Source: Lepidodermella squamata (taxonomy: Eukaryota; Gastrotricha). Taken from it: a stretch of 64,000 bases of DNA. Within the stretch, counting starts at the first letter, position 1; each line of letters begins with the position of its first letter. Both the position numbers and the translations under genes were made by a program. The stretch lies in the NCBI GenBank assembly GCA_047495785.1, contig JBLDXI010000015.1, positions 2,542,001-2,606,000 on the forward strand. Reading direction: 5' to 3'. Shown piece after piece: positions 47,764 through 58,012 of the stretch. Under the pieces are notes generated by a model. The model saw nothing but the letters and a program-made list of their open reading frames with translations, ran no database searches and was not told the origin of the DNA.

Positions 47764-48752
47764 TTAATTAATATTCGCCCATATCCAGTCCCAGTACTCG
47801 GAAACCCTGAAAGGAAAAATCCTATATCGCTCTTAATATGAAAGGAATACTAACCTTGTCCAAACTCCAGGTTTCCTAACTTTGGCGCATCCGTAGCCCC
47901 AGGACGCTATGCCGACTTGAGTGTAGCTCCCATTTTTTCCAATTTGAACCAGAGGGCCTCCAGAGTCTCCGCGGCAAGCGTCTAAGATCAATTTGAAATC
48001 AATTTTCATACCATTTCGATTAATAAGACTTACCTACGCCTCCATGTGTCATGTTTCCTGTGCAAAGTTGGCCCGGAATCAAAAACTCCCTCGGATAGTA
48101 GACATAGTTGCATTCTTCGTTTCCCATGATCGGTAGTTGGACTTTTTGAAGAATATCAGAAACTGTTCCTCCCTCTACCGTATCTCCCCAGCCAATTGCT
48201 GTACCTGTCTCCTTATCCAACGATCCGTAATTCTTCGGTGGCAAGCAAACCGGTTGGACAAATTGGTTGAACTCGATAGTACTTTCAGTTTGAATCAACG
48301 CAATGTCGTTTTGTTGCGATAGGATTTGGTTGAAACTCCGGTGAATTATGATGCGTTGCACCTTCAGGCTCTCCCGGCCCTCCTGAGGATGCTGCAAGTT
48401 GTGCTCTCCGACTACAACTCGCCACATCCGGGTATCCTCGCGTCCGACAAAACAATGCGCGGCCGATAGGATCCAGCGATCGTTGATGATCGAACCGCCG
48501 CAAGCATGGTTTGGCTTTTGAAGGCTGACGATGAATGGGAACTCGTTAGGACGAGCGTCTTGACCTCCGACAATGTAAGGAGCCGATTTACCGCTGTATT
48601 TTGTGAGGCCACATGAGCCTTTCGGTGGGATGTTAGCTATACCACAGAGAGGCGCTGATGACGAAGGGTCGAAAAATTTATGACTTACCCGAGTTGAGGG
48701 CACTAACATTAACGCAGCAAAGGGTTAAAATGAAAAACTTCAGACCGATCAT
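47764..48752 (-). CDS. Trypsin-like serine protease 1 (secreted zymogen)
   Basis: Four exons (48689-48752, 48034-48654, 47855-47981, 47764-47806) give 284 aa. The first intron is only 34 nt (48655-48688). Without its removal the signal-peptide frame ([18 protein letters not shown]) hits TAA at once, so it is needed. The propeptide contains the linking cysteine (GSCGLTKY), followed by activation site YIVGGQDA. The triad is LSAAHCF (His), NDIALIQ (Asp) and [10 protein letters not shown] (Ser); the Asp six residues before Ser predicts cleavage after Lys/Arg. Such enzymes act in digestion or in extracellular cascades. It is the tandem paralogue of protease 2. Confidence 0.95.
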
Positions 48753-48802
48753 TTTGATAAATGAGTTGATCTTTTTATGGCGTGAGAGAGCTGGCTGGAG
48801 GG

Positions 48803-48813
48803 TTATCTTATCT
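48803..48813. promoter_or_regulatory. Tandem GATA sites upstream of trypsin 1
   Basis: TTATCTTATCT contains two adjacent GATA-factor cores about 50 bp upstream of the start codon. GATA factors drive gut genes in many invertebrates, so a gut role is a guess. Confidence 0.35.
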
Positions 48814-49045
48814 GTATATTACAGGATCCTCAGTTAGTAGGACTGTTTTTCGCGATTATAACATCCCGCCACGAATTGTCTAGCCAACTAGTTTTCAGCT
48901 GCTCTACCGCAATGGCTGAGAGATTTAAGAAGACACGATTACGAAAGCCTCTCTTTTATTTGTTACATAGCCAAAGGCAACTCAATTGCATCAGAAAGGG
49001 TTGATAAAACACCGGATAATGTCTTGTTACTAAATTTCAGCGTTT

Positions 49046-50015
49046 TTACTGGATATTTTCCTGGATCCAGTCGTGCATCTCAGAGACGCGGGTGTAGACG
49101 CCAGGATAATTCTTCTGGGCGCAGCCGTAGCCCCATGATGTGATGCCAATTTGGACGTAGGTGCCATCCTCGTTGTAGTGGACCAGAGGACCGCCAGAGT
49201 CACCTTGGCAAGCATCTATAAGAAATCGGTATTCAGAAGTTATAGGGTAGGGTATTTTCAATCTCAATTTACCAATGCCTCCCTTCTTAATATCACCAGC
49301 GCAGATGGTTGAGTCGTAGATAGACTCTTTAGGGTATGCCTTGGCGCATTCCGCGTTGGAGACGACTGGGACGTCGACTTCTTGGAGAGTGCTAGCAATG
49401 CTGCCGCCTTGGCGCATGGCTCCCCAGCCGATAGCAGTAGACCATTCGCCAGTCACATCCATGTAATCCTTAGGAGCTAGGCAGACTGTGGTTACGTTGT
49501 CTGTGAACTCAATGTCAGTTGTCAACTGAAGGAGGGCAATATCGTTCATATTCGACTTGGCCGACGCATATTTCGGGTGCTTGATAATTTTAGCGACCTT
49601 GTACGTCTTTTCGCCGGGTTCGGTTTTCGAGATGCTGTGTTTGCCGACAATAACTCGCCAAATAGAGGCGTCGAGAGTCGAGAAGCAGTGGGCTGCGCTG
49701 AGGATCCATCGGCTGTTGATGATCGAGCCGCCGCAAGTGTGAGACGTGCGTTGCAGGGTGACGATGAACGGAAATTCATTGGCGTCAGCATTTTTGCCTC
49801 CGACGATGAATGGTGTCATGCCTCTGGTCCTTGGCGACGAGACCTTGTGGCCACCATACTTGTTCATACCGCAGGTGTCCTCGCGGTTGGCAACATCTTC
49901 ACCTGTTAGAACGCGTGAATGAGAGAGAGCCTATGGTGATGTTACATGACTTACGGATGACATTAGCGGAAACGGCCCCGAGAAACAGAGCAGCAATAGC
50001 GTAGGTAAAATGCAT
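49046..50015 (-). CDS. Trypsin-like serine protease 2 (secreted zymogen)
   Basis: Three exons (49955-50015, 49273-49902, 49046-49215) give 286 aa. The signal peptide is MHFTYAIAALFLGAVSA. The propeptide has the disulphide Cys (REDTCGMNKYGG), and activation is at FIVGGKNA. The catalytic residues are LSAAHCF, NDIALLQ and DACQGDSGGP, with trypsin-type Asp at the S1 pocket. The last intron (57 nt) sits at the same codon and phase as in protease 1 (before the ACxGDSGG exon). It has no in-frame stop, so unspliced RNA would encode 19 extra residues before the catalytic serine. Confidence 0.95.
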
Positions 50016-51775
50016 GTTGGCGGTCGAAAAATCGCGGAATTGAGCTTTTTTGAGGCTTGATAGCTCTCTTTAAATAGCCAACATTATCTCCGACACTTGC
50101 CTGCCGCTCATTTATCTCCCAAAAGAAGAACTTATCACTCGAAGCGGAAACGCTAAAGGTGAATCCTTGTGTGTAGAAGTGCGAATTGAGGGCTGCCTTA
50201 TCGCTGAGACAACACGAAGCGTCTTTTTTTAAACGCATTTTGGCATACATCTGCGGGCATGGATTCAAAAGGTCAAAAGCTAGCCGTTGAGATAAAAAGG
50301 ACGGGACGCTTCTCTTCCAGCTAATCATGTTGCGGGGGTGTGGCCTTGTCATATCGCTTTTCCAGTTAACTTGTCAGAAAAGCTGCCATTTGCATTTTTT
50401 TCTCGCTCATGCTGGAGGCGGTGATAACATAGGGTAAACATTTCCGCGTAATCGGAATTCGGCTAGACCAAGAGTTAGGGTCCCAAGATGACATTTTGAG
50501 AGAAATTACTTAGCTAGAGCACCCCGCTCTAATTTCGGCCATTTAGATTTTCCAGCCAGGTGAATTTTTAGAAAAAAAAATCTGCAAACACAGAATTATG
50601 GAGGGGATCTTAATTGGGCTATCGAATGCCGCTCCCCGCAAGTCCCGATGGTTTACTCTTGATTTATGGCTCATTTTGGAGTCACCTAGACCCCCGGCCG
50701 AAGAATACTAATATCATAAGTCTGGTATCATTGGGTTCGTCTCTGAAAGCTGAAACCTCCTTTCTTGCTTTTCTCCCCGTGAGCTTGACGACGAGAAGCA
50801 TGAACCTTTAGTGTTTACGGTAACAAAGTATTTTTAGAAACGACCTTGACCTCATCGCCCATCAAAATTAATTTTGTCGCGATCACGTGGTTAAAAAGTC
50901 TTGAACCAAATTGGCTAATCAATGCAAATTTCTTGAGTCGTCTGCGAAAAAACTCCGCTCACAGTCCAAATTTCGAATCAAGGCCGAAATCAAGGCGGTG
51001 TACTGTAATTTATAAAAATCAAGTATATTTCAAAATGCTTTAGGCATCTTAGTCTCGATATGCAGTGTCAAAGTCCAACTACTTGTGGCTGGGTCGGTCG
51101 CGATAGTGGGGCTGGTCGGGTTGGTGGGTGTGATTTTTTCATACTATATTAATCAATTGATAGAATCGCGTGCTGCCAAGCCCCATTGATCCAATTGATG
51201 CTATCATATCGACCATCAGAGCAACACGTAGTTGGACTTTGGCTCCGCAAAATCTGGCCTAAGATGCTATACCGCTGGAATTGGAAAGTAATAACCCAGG
51301 TGTTCTATGTTTCCAGCCTTCTAAGGTGAGCAGAAGAACGGTGAAAGGCTGATTGTCCACCTTAACACGTTCAAATTCAATCAACGTGTATGTAAATCGA
51401 AAAAAATCCAGCACTCGAATCGGAAACATAGTACGATGTTTTGCCATAAATTGATCTTCACCGCCATGTTATGTCATTTTTTCATTATTTGCCGAGGATC
51501 TGACATAAGAGCCGATTGTTTCAATATCTAATCAGTCAAAATTAAGGCTATTTTAAGCAGGCTACGTTTCGTGGAAATTTCGTGAAATTGCTTTTATATC
51601 TTATCTGAAAGGTCTGTAATATCGGCATAGAGTTGTGATAGCGTAATGGATTTGTTGGCTAATATAATTCCATTAGTATGAATAATACGTCTTCCCGAAT
51701 GCTAATTTGCATGGCCTAAAAGCCATTAAATGCGAGCGATAACAAGGCCAAGAAAACGACGAAACACTGCCATTC
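50016..51775. other. Intergenic between divergent trypsin genes
   Basis: No gene recognised in about 1.75 kb. Short ORFs on either strand show no coding features. GATA cores occur near both ends. Confidence 0.6.
50068..50076 (-). promoter_or_regulatory. TATA-like element of trypsin 2
   Basis: TATTTAAAG on the minus strand about 55 bp upstream of the start codon, with a GATA core just upstream of it (TTATCT on plus, 50084-50089). Confidence 0.4.
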
Positions 51776-52747
51776 ATGAGGTTTACGTCGCATAACGAAA
51801 TGCTAGCCTACAAGATTTATAAAATAGCTCTAGTCATTGCGACACATGCTTTGATTACCGTTGCACAGACATCGACACCTTCGCCAGAGACAGGTTACGC
51901 GGAGGATCCGAATTGCGGCATTAGCCCGGTATCAAATGTGAACCTACGCATTATCGGCGGAGACGAAACGCAACCGGGTGAATTCCCATGGCTGCTCAGC
52001 CTTCAATATCGCAACAGACACATGTGCGGCGCGAGCATACTCAACTCCCGATTTGTCCTCACAGCGGCGCATTGCTTCAAAGACACAGATATTAACAAAC
52101 CCAGTTCATGGCAGATAGTAGCAGGTGACCATAGCTTATCTCGTTATGAAGGAACTGAGAGGACGATTTCGGTGTCAAAAATTATGATTCATATGCAATA
52201 TTCCAGCTCAACAAACGAAAATGACATCGCTGTGCTGAAACTCTCGTCCTCCTTAAAACCATTCAACACGAGGATCTCTACAATTTGCATTCCAAATGCC
52301 TCAGACCCTGCTCTACCCGCCCTTACCCCTGTAACAGTAGCCGGCTGGGGAGTTATCGACGTCAGCTCCGGCGTGTCTTCGGATGCATTGAAGAAGGTCG
52401 ATGTGGTTGTGTACAACACAACGAAGTGCAGCAACATCTACAGCCGGCTGGTTTCAGGCGCGACTGTTGTCCCACAAAGCATGATGTGTGCGGGCAGTCT
52501 TCAGGGCAATAAAGACTCGTGCCAGGGCGATTCTGGCGGGCCGTTGATGCAGAAGCGGGATGGTCGCTGGGTTCAGGTCGGAGTTGTGAGTTGGGGCGCT
52601 ACATGCGGGCGGCCACTGCTTGCTGGGGTCTACAGCCGGGTTGCGCCTTACCGTCAATGGATCGAAGAAACGATCGCTAGAAACGGGAGCTCCCAATTGC
52701 AATTCTTTTCTTTCGCCATTCTTTTGCTTTTACTGCTATTTACATGA
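51776..52747 (+). CDS. Intronless trypsin-like serine protease with C-terminal membrane/GPI anchor
   Basis: One exon encodes 323 aa. A second ATG at 51800 (MLAYKIYKIALVIATHALIT) gives a cleaner signal peptide and may be the true start. The zymogen cleavage site is LRIIGGDE, the triad is LTAAHCF, NDIAVLK and DSCQGDSGGP, and the S1 Asp is present. After the protease domain the chain ends NGSSQLQFF and a Leu-rich hydrophobic tail running to the stop, as in GPI-linked prostasin/testisin-type proteases. Surface anchoring is inferred. It is only distantly related to proteases 1 and 2 and is on the opposite strand. Confidence 0.93.
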   Translation: MRFTSHNEMLAYKIYKIALVIATHALITVAQTSTPSPETGYAEDPNCGISPVSNVNLRIIGGDETQPGEFPWLLSLQYRNRHMCGASILNSRFVLTAAHCFKDTDINKPSSWQIVAGDHSLSRYEGTERTISVSKIMIHMQYSSSTNENDIAVLKLSSSLKPFNTRISTICIPNASDPALPALTPVTVAGWGVIDVSSGVSSDALKKVDVVVYNTTKCSNIYSRLVSGATVVPQSMMCAGSLQGNKDSCQGDSGGPLMQKRDGRWVQVGVVSWGATCGRPLLAGVYSRVAPYRQWIEETIARNGSSQLQFFSFAILLLLLLFT

Positions 52748-53065
52748 CAAGTTTGACTCATACACGACGTAATAAAGTGATTCTTTCTTTGTTCCAAGTT
52801 ATTGCTGAGTTTGCGAATTTTTTCTTTCTTTGCAAAGGGAATCGATGGCCATAGAGAACGCGTCTCCATGTCGATGGCTTTTGAATTCTTAGATAAATCA
52901 TTAATTAGCCAGGCGTCGCACATCATTGATCACCCAGCGTTTTAGTAATTTCGTTTATTTTTAAGTAAAATACCCAACATTTAACGGCTGGTTAATTAAT
53001 AATGGATAAGTGACGAAACGACTTTCAGTCAGAAGGAGTATGCTTGTTATTCACAACACAAAAGA
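52748..53065. other. Short intergenic spacer
   Basis: Carries the 3' end of the anchored trypsin (AATAAAG at 52770-52776) and the 5' flank of the next gene. Nothing else is visible. Confidence 0.6.
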
Positions 53066-55501
53066 ATGAAGTCTGTTGTAGCCTTGACTCTCGTCATTGC
53101 GAGTTGCAATGTTGCGACCGCTGAGTTTATCATGAGAGGCCAGTGTGCCAGCTACTTTCAAGCGCAAGATGTAGCAATCAACTTGAACCTTAACGACATA
53201 GCCCTGAATTTGTATGTGATCCAACCGGGACGAATATCGGTTACCAGCCAGGAGCAATGCCAAGTCAAGTGCCTAGCAACGAGACAGCCCCCATGTCGTT
53301 CAGCTTTCTTCCAGCCGGAAAGCTCAACTTGCTGGTTACTTCGAGCTGACAAGCAAACAGCCCTGGATTTTGATCGAGTCGAGGGTAATGTAACCTCAGG
53401 AATTTTGATCGCTCCTCAGACGATAAGTGACGGTGTTGCGGATCGAGTGGCCGGAGTCGCGAATTGCGACTCGTATTGCCCGGCGGTTACTACACCGTCT
53501 GCAGATTCTATCAGTCCAGTCTGCATCCAGGATTGTCCCGATGCGGCGCCGTATTGTGCAGGTAGCACTTGAACATTGTCACCGTGTAGTTTTGAAGAGT
53601 TGTTAAGGTGAACTTTCTTCATGCTTCGATTACCCACGTCGAGTCACCGTGCTGCAAACAGGAACGAATTTCGCGATTCGCCCTGGAAATGCGATGCCTT
53701 ACAAGCTCTGGGTAAGGGACCTCCAGTAAAATTTGACTTATTGAGACCTAATGTTATCTTTTCAGAGCTTGACAGTTAGCAAGAAGCATGATTTCACGCA
53801 TATGCGAATCATTCTCAACATCGCACATTGGGCACATTATAACTACTACACGCAGTGTTGCCCCTACAACGACGGTTACATCTACGCTGCTATCAATGGC
53901 GTGAACTGCATGGGCGAGGACAACCAGCTTCATGTTTTGCAAAACGAATACAGCGACACTCATAATAGCGACTATTTCGGGCTCAGTTTCCACGGCGAAT
54001 TCACGTGCACTTGGTCCGAAATCCCGGCTGGAACCTACACCGTTCAGTTTTATTTCGACTTTCGCGCCTGGTCAAACACGTTTGGAGGAGGCCATGACCT
54101 TGGCGCCAGTCTTTCTGGAGTCTTGTCCCCTACATTCATTTGGCTCGAAGAATACGTTCCTTCGAAATACCTGTTCAAACTTGGTATTGTTTCGGCAAAT
54201 ACAAACTCCGCCTTAAAATTGTTCTCATTTTTCTCAGACGATACTGCGCGATGCCCAAGTGCGACGGTATTCAACACAGTCTCAAAGCAATGGAGTAAGA
54301 ACACTAATTACGATGGTCGCCAGCCAGGTCCCACAAGGACAGACTGGGTAAATAATTCTGGCATAAAATGTCAAACTAATCCCCGAATCAACTGACTATG
54401 TAGGTAATCTGGAAGTTCAAGAAGAGATCCGATACTTCTGTGCTTCGCATTTATTGGACTGCAGTTACCCATTATAATGCCTATAATCGATGCCTTCGCT
54501 TCTACGCTACCATCAACGACCGCCACTGTTCCAATCCATTCCCGCTTGAGACTTCAGTTCGTGAAATCACGTATAACACAGTCCTCAACCGGGTTGGACC
54601 GTACGGCTACAGCTTTGAACGTATTAAATTTCAAAATTCAACATGCCAATAGGGTAACTACATTAATCATTTCAGTTGACGGAATCTGCCGAGGTTTGTC
54701 AGCGGGAAAGTACGATATTGCAATCTGGTGGGACCACGCTTGCATTAACTACACTGATGGCGGGTCGGCCGATGGTATCGACGTCGGGCGTAACAAGCCT
54801 TCCAACATGTTCGTTGAAGAAATCAACGAGAATGTACCGATTAATGCTCGTAAGAATATCAATTCAAGCATCAACTTGATTTCAAAATCTTTATAGTTTT
54901 GACCTCCGATGGATCTGTCCAACGTTTGCCGTACTACAACCGGCAGTACTATGTTTTCCGAGATGGTTGTAGGGACGTCATCTCTGCAGCCTGTTTCAAT
55001 CCTCTATTGGTAAAATTTGAGAGTGAACTTGGGCGAATTGTTAGATTTTATTTATGACAGACGAGGGTCTACAACAAATTGCAAGACAAATCAGCTCTAC
55101 ATGTCAGATGGTACGGAGTACAAGAAATGTGTACTGGGAGTGCAATCGGACAAGGAGATAGCCCTAGGTGGTATATCACCATCAACGGCGCTGATTGCTC
55201 GAACCCGACTCGAATCGAGTCTTGGTGGCACTACAATGCACCTGCTTTTGGCATATGTCGAGCCGTTCCCCGTGTTGGTAAGTCCATTTTCTTAAGATGG
55301 CTTAGGAAATAGCAATAATTACATTCATTTTTTTAAGTCGAGGGAATATGCAAGATGCCAATACCTGCCGGACCTGTTACGCTAAGCCTTTTAGTCGGTG
55401 ACACTCTGGCCGGCTGGGGCACTCGAACGAAAACCCTTGGAGCAACATTGGGCGGTACATCCTATTTGATGGTAGAGGAACTATACGATGGTAATTTATG
55501 A
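53066..55501 (+). CDS. Secreted protein with PAN-like domain and three tandem CTHRC1-type domains
   Basis: Eight exons (53066-53561, 53608-53711, 53766-54347, 54404-54620, 54676-54849, 54897-55009, 55061-55277, 55338-55501) give 688 aa. After the signal peptide (MKSVVALTLVIASCNVATA) is a PAN/apple-like segment (CQVKCLATRQPPCRSAFF...STCWLL). Then come three repeats of about 150 residues. Each has a hydrophobic start (LRIYWTA / HMRIILNI / LHVRWYG), the phrase FYATINDRHCSNP / IYAAINGVNCM / WYITINGADCSNP, then GICRGLSAGKYDIAIWW or equivalent, and ends in F/MVEEI. This order matches the C-terminal domain of CTHRC1 (FNGAECS, EGLCEGI-AG, IIIEEL). Repeats 2 and 3 share an intron just before the G-I-C phrase. 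CTHRC1 is a secreted glycoprotein linked to matrix and Wnt signalling. No collagen repeat is present here, and the function is unknown. Confidence 0.8.
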
Positions 55502-55857
55502 ATGAGACAAAACTCGACTTTAATTCGTGTGATTTGTTAATTGTACTACGACGATTCATGAGTAAAGATTTTTCTGACTCGGCACGGACGTACTCTGATG
55601 TGTCCTGTTAAATTGTTGATGGCACGCAGGAAATGAGCATTCGAGCGCGATGAGCTGTTCCTGTAGGAACGCCGCACAATCCCTATAATAATGCGTAATA
55701 TCGCATCTTCTCACACTATTGCAATATGACCCACAGCCAAGTGGGCGTCGCATCTTTTAGCTCTCTGAGTTCAAGCTAAATCCCACGGTGACGATAATTC
55801 AAATATTACTTGATTTATCGCGCAAACTATCGCTTATTTCAGTCAAAACGCTTGCGT
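55502..55857. other. Short intergenic spacer
   Basis: A 65-codon minus ORF (55556-55753) with six cysteines overlaps this spacer but has no signal peptide or splice support. Confidence 0.5.
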
Positions 55858-56293
55858 ATGATGAGACGATTTTTACACATTTTTTTATTGGGTGCAGCGG
55901 GTCTTGCGTTTTTATCTATGCAAGTTGAGGGAAGCCTAGGGCGATATCATGATAGGTCTTACTTGGACCCGAATCGCTCAACCTCCACTGCTACCCCAGA
56001 ATTCACAACGACTGCACCAATAACGATCTCGCAAGCAGACACAGCCGCGAGGATGAATGAAATCAGTATTTTTTCCATTTTTTTCTTTTAAAAATATTCA
56101 ATATATCGATCCAACAGAGCAGCTATTTGACACAATTGTGCGAAGAGGTGATGTAAACGAGATGGAGAAACTTGTCGCAACAATTATGGCATCAAAGAAA
56201 TTCCGCAAAACAGCGGCTTGTCTCGACCAATTCGGCGGAAAATCAGCTCGGGCAATTCCGATAATCTCAGTTTTATGCGTCAAATCTTCCTAA
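55858..56293 (+). CDS. Small secreted protein, 'CLxxFGG-ARAIPI-C' family member 1
   Basis: Two exons (55858-56065 and 56118-56293, phase-1 intron of 52 nt) give 127 aa. The ATG at 55858 (or the next codon, 55861) opens a signal peptide (MMRRFLHIFLLGAAGLAFLS). A Thr/Ser-rich low-complexity stretch follows. The C-terminal exon is basic and helical-looking, and ends with a 20-residue block bounded by two cysteines (CLDQFGGKSARAIPIISVLC) six codons before the stop. I do not recognise the family. A second gene at 62406-62827 has the same exon plan, intron phase and C-terminal block. Processing to a peptide is possible but no clear dibasic-Gly amidation site is present. Confidence 0.72.
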
Positions 56294-56396
56294 AAAATTG
56301 CGAAGTTATCAGAAAAAAATGTCAACATTTATTTGATAATTTTCGTCAAGATGAAAGCTCCACTCAGTAGAACAGTAAAATTTGTCAGTTTCTTCT

Positions 56397-57467
56397 TCAA
56401 TAGCGGTCTGATTTCATGATGTTTGTGTTGTACCAGTCAAAGACACACGAATTTGCGCTTGAAAACTGAGCCATCAATCGATAGGTTGGTTTCATAGCGT
56501 AAATCGAAGCTGTCTCACCGAAACCGCCATTAGTAATCACAAGCCAATCCATTTGAGTCAAAACGACCCAATCAAACACTTCCAGCGCTGCTTTTCTCCA
56601 GTTATCATCCGAGTAATTAGGCGAATCTTCCAAGGCTCCAGTTGTAGCAATCACTTGTACGTTGTTTAAGCCATTCAGTCCAGTTCGAAGTGAGGCTATG
56701 ACCCGATTATATTGGTCGTTGTCTTCCTGATTACTTAAATCAGTAGTCACAACCACGAAAATTGACTTGGTGACAGATTCTTTTTTGGCCCGAATTTTCT
56801 CCAAAATAATGTCTTTAACCTTGCCGGAGAAGCATTTCCAGACTTCATCAGTCAAAACAGGGCATTGGCTCGATTTTGAGGATTGGCAAGTTTTGACCTG
56901 GACCCCAATTTTGATCGACTCATCACTGATTTTTTGGTCAGATTTCCATTTTCCCACAATTTCCCTGAATTGAGTTTGAAGATTGCCGAAAATAACTCGC
57001 ATTGCAGCACTGAGGTATATGGCGTGATTCACGTTGCTTTTGTACTCTGGCAGGGTAGAAATAGCTGAATGAAGATACGTGTGGAAATAGGTCACTCGGA
57101 AAATTGGCTCCAGCACAAATTTGCCCAGACTTGATGTGATAACCAGCACATCAGCTTTTTGCCTCAGCTCCATAATTCGCCATTGATTCAGCATGCTAAT
57201 AACTGGGTAGTTGTTCGTGAGATCGGCTTGAACGTAAAGAGGCCTGTATGATGACTGCATTAGATCGGCTTCGTACTGTTTCGCAGTAATGTTGTACCAA
57301 TTTTCGTTTGATAGGAAGAAATTTGCTGTCATGTCAGCTGGGTCTGTCCATTGCATGCCGAAAATACGATCAGAGACTATCGCCAGGTATAATAGGGTAG
57401 CAGCTCCCCGAATTCGATCACCAAAACCGCCGCATAGCTCATCAGGCCCACACCGGTAAATCAGAAA
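56397..57467 (-). CDS. Fucosyltransferase-like (GT-B) enzyme, 5' exon not found
   Basis: One exon of 357 codons is preceded by a good acceptor (tttttcag) at 57468, so at least one upstream exon is missing. It opens FLIYRCGPDELCGGFGDRIRG, the glycine-rich G-[FW]-GDR-x-RG loop that starts GT-B fold fucosyltransferases of the POFUT/NodZ/FUT8-like clan. Near the end is WLVITNGGFGETAS, equivalent to the donor-binding S/N-G-F-G-x-[ST]A block of the same clan. The middle is divergent. These enzymes use GDP-fucose in the Golgi or ER. The exact family and acceptor are not identifiable. No plausible start exon was seen in the 545 bp up to the GT6-like gene, which is occupied partly by telomere-like repeats. 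The first exon may lie further upstream or be lost. Confidence 0.65.
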   Translation of the reverse strand, partial: FLIYRCGPDELCGGFGDRIRGAATLLYLAIVSDRIFGMQWTDPADMTANFFLSNENWYNITAKQYEADLMQSSYRPLYVQADLTNNYPVISMLNQWRIMELRQKADVLVITSSLGKFVLEPIFRVTYFHTYLHSAISTLPEYKSNVNHAIYLSAAMRVIFGNLQTQFREIVGKWKSDQKISDESIKIGVQVKTCQSSKSSQCPVLTDEVWKCFSGKVKDIILEKIRAKKESVTKSIFVVVTTDLSNQEDNDQYNRVIASLRTGLNGLNNVQVIATTGALEDSPNYSDDNWRKAALEVFDWVVLTQMDWLVITNGGFGETASIYAMKPTYRLMAQFSSANSCVFDWYNTNIMKSDRY

Positions 57468-57682
57468 CTGAAAAACAAAGAAATAACATTAAGGGACAGA
57501 TGACTAGTTTTTGGTTTTTATGAAGCAAAAACAGGGTTCCGAAAACATTTCAATTTTTCGGCATGAAAATGAGAATATTCCCAACTTAAAAATGGTTATA
57601 GGTGAAATATGCAAGGTCCATAAAATCGAACATTTGAAAACCCGGAAATTTGACTCAACCTTAAGGCCGATTCCTTACCGAG

Positions 57683-57844
57683 CCCTAACCCTAACCCTAA
57701 ACTTAACCCCGAATCCTAACCGAGCCCCACCCTTACCGCAATGCCAAACCTAACCCTAACTCTAACCCTAATCCTAGCCAGAACTTAGAACCCTAACCGA
57801 GCCTTAACCTTAACCCTAACCCGAACCCGAGCCCCTAACCCTAT
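57683..57844. repeat. Degenerate interstitial telomere-like repeat (CCCTAA)n
   Basis: CCCTAACCCTAACCCTAA and many one-base variants (CCTAACC, CTTAACC, CCGAACC, CCGAGCC) fill 160 bp with C-rich strand on plus. The arrangement matches a decayed TTAGGG-type array. Confidence 0.8.
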
Positions 57845-57967
57845 CTTCTCATCATCGAGCTGAAAACACAATTTTATGACAGAAATATGTATGAAAGATT
57901 AGTATTATGTCTATTGAATCACTTCGTAAAAAACACAGATGAAAAAATGAATGAAAAAAAATTAAAA

Positions 57968-57980
57968 AATCCTCCTTAAA
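57968..57980 (-). repeat. TTAAGGAGGATTT motif, copy 3 (minus strand)
   Basis: It lies 33-45 bp past the stop codon of the GT6-like gene, on the sense strand of that gene, followed by a T-rich run. Confidence 0.5.
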
Positions 57981-58012
57981 ATGTCAATTTTTAGTGAAAT
58001 CACCCAGGAAGA

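Larger units (their letters stand above)
57468..58012. other. Spacer carrying a telomere-like tract
   Basis: This is the 3' flank of the GT6-like gene. It holds the degenerate CCCTAA repeat and one TTAAGGAGGATTT motif (complement), and no recognisable exon. Confidence 0.6.

Noticed and set aside
55556-55753. 65-codon minus-strand ORF with six cysteines
   Set aside because: No signal peptide, no coherent flanking exons, and length within chance. A transcript would be needed to revive it.
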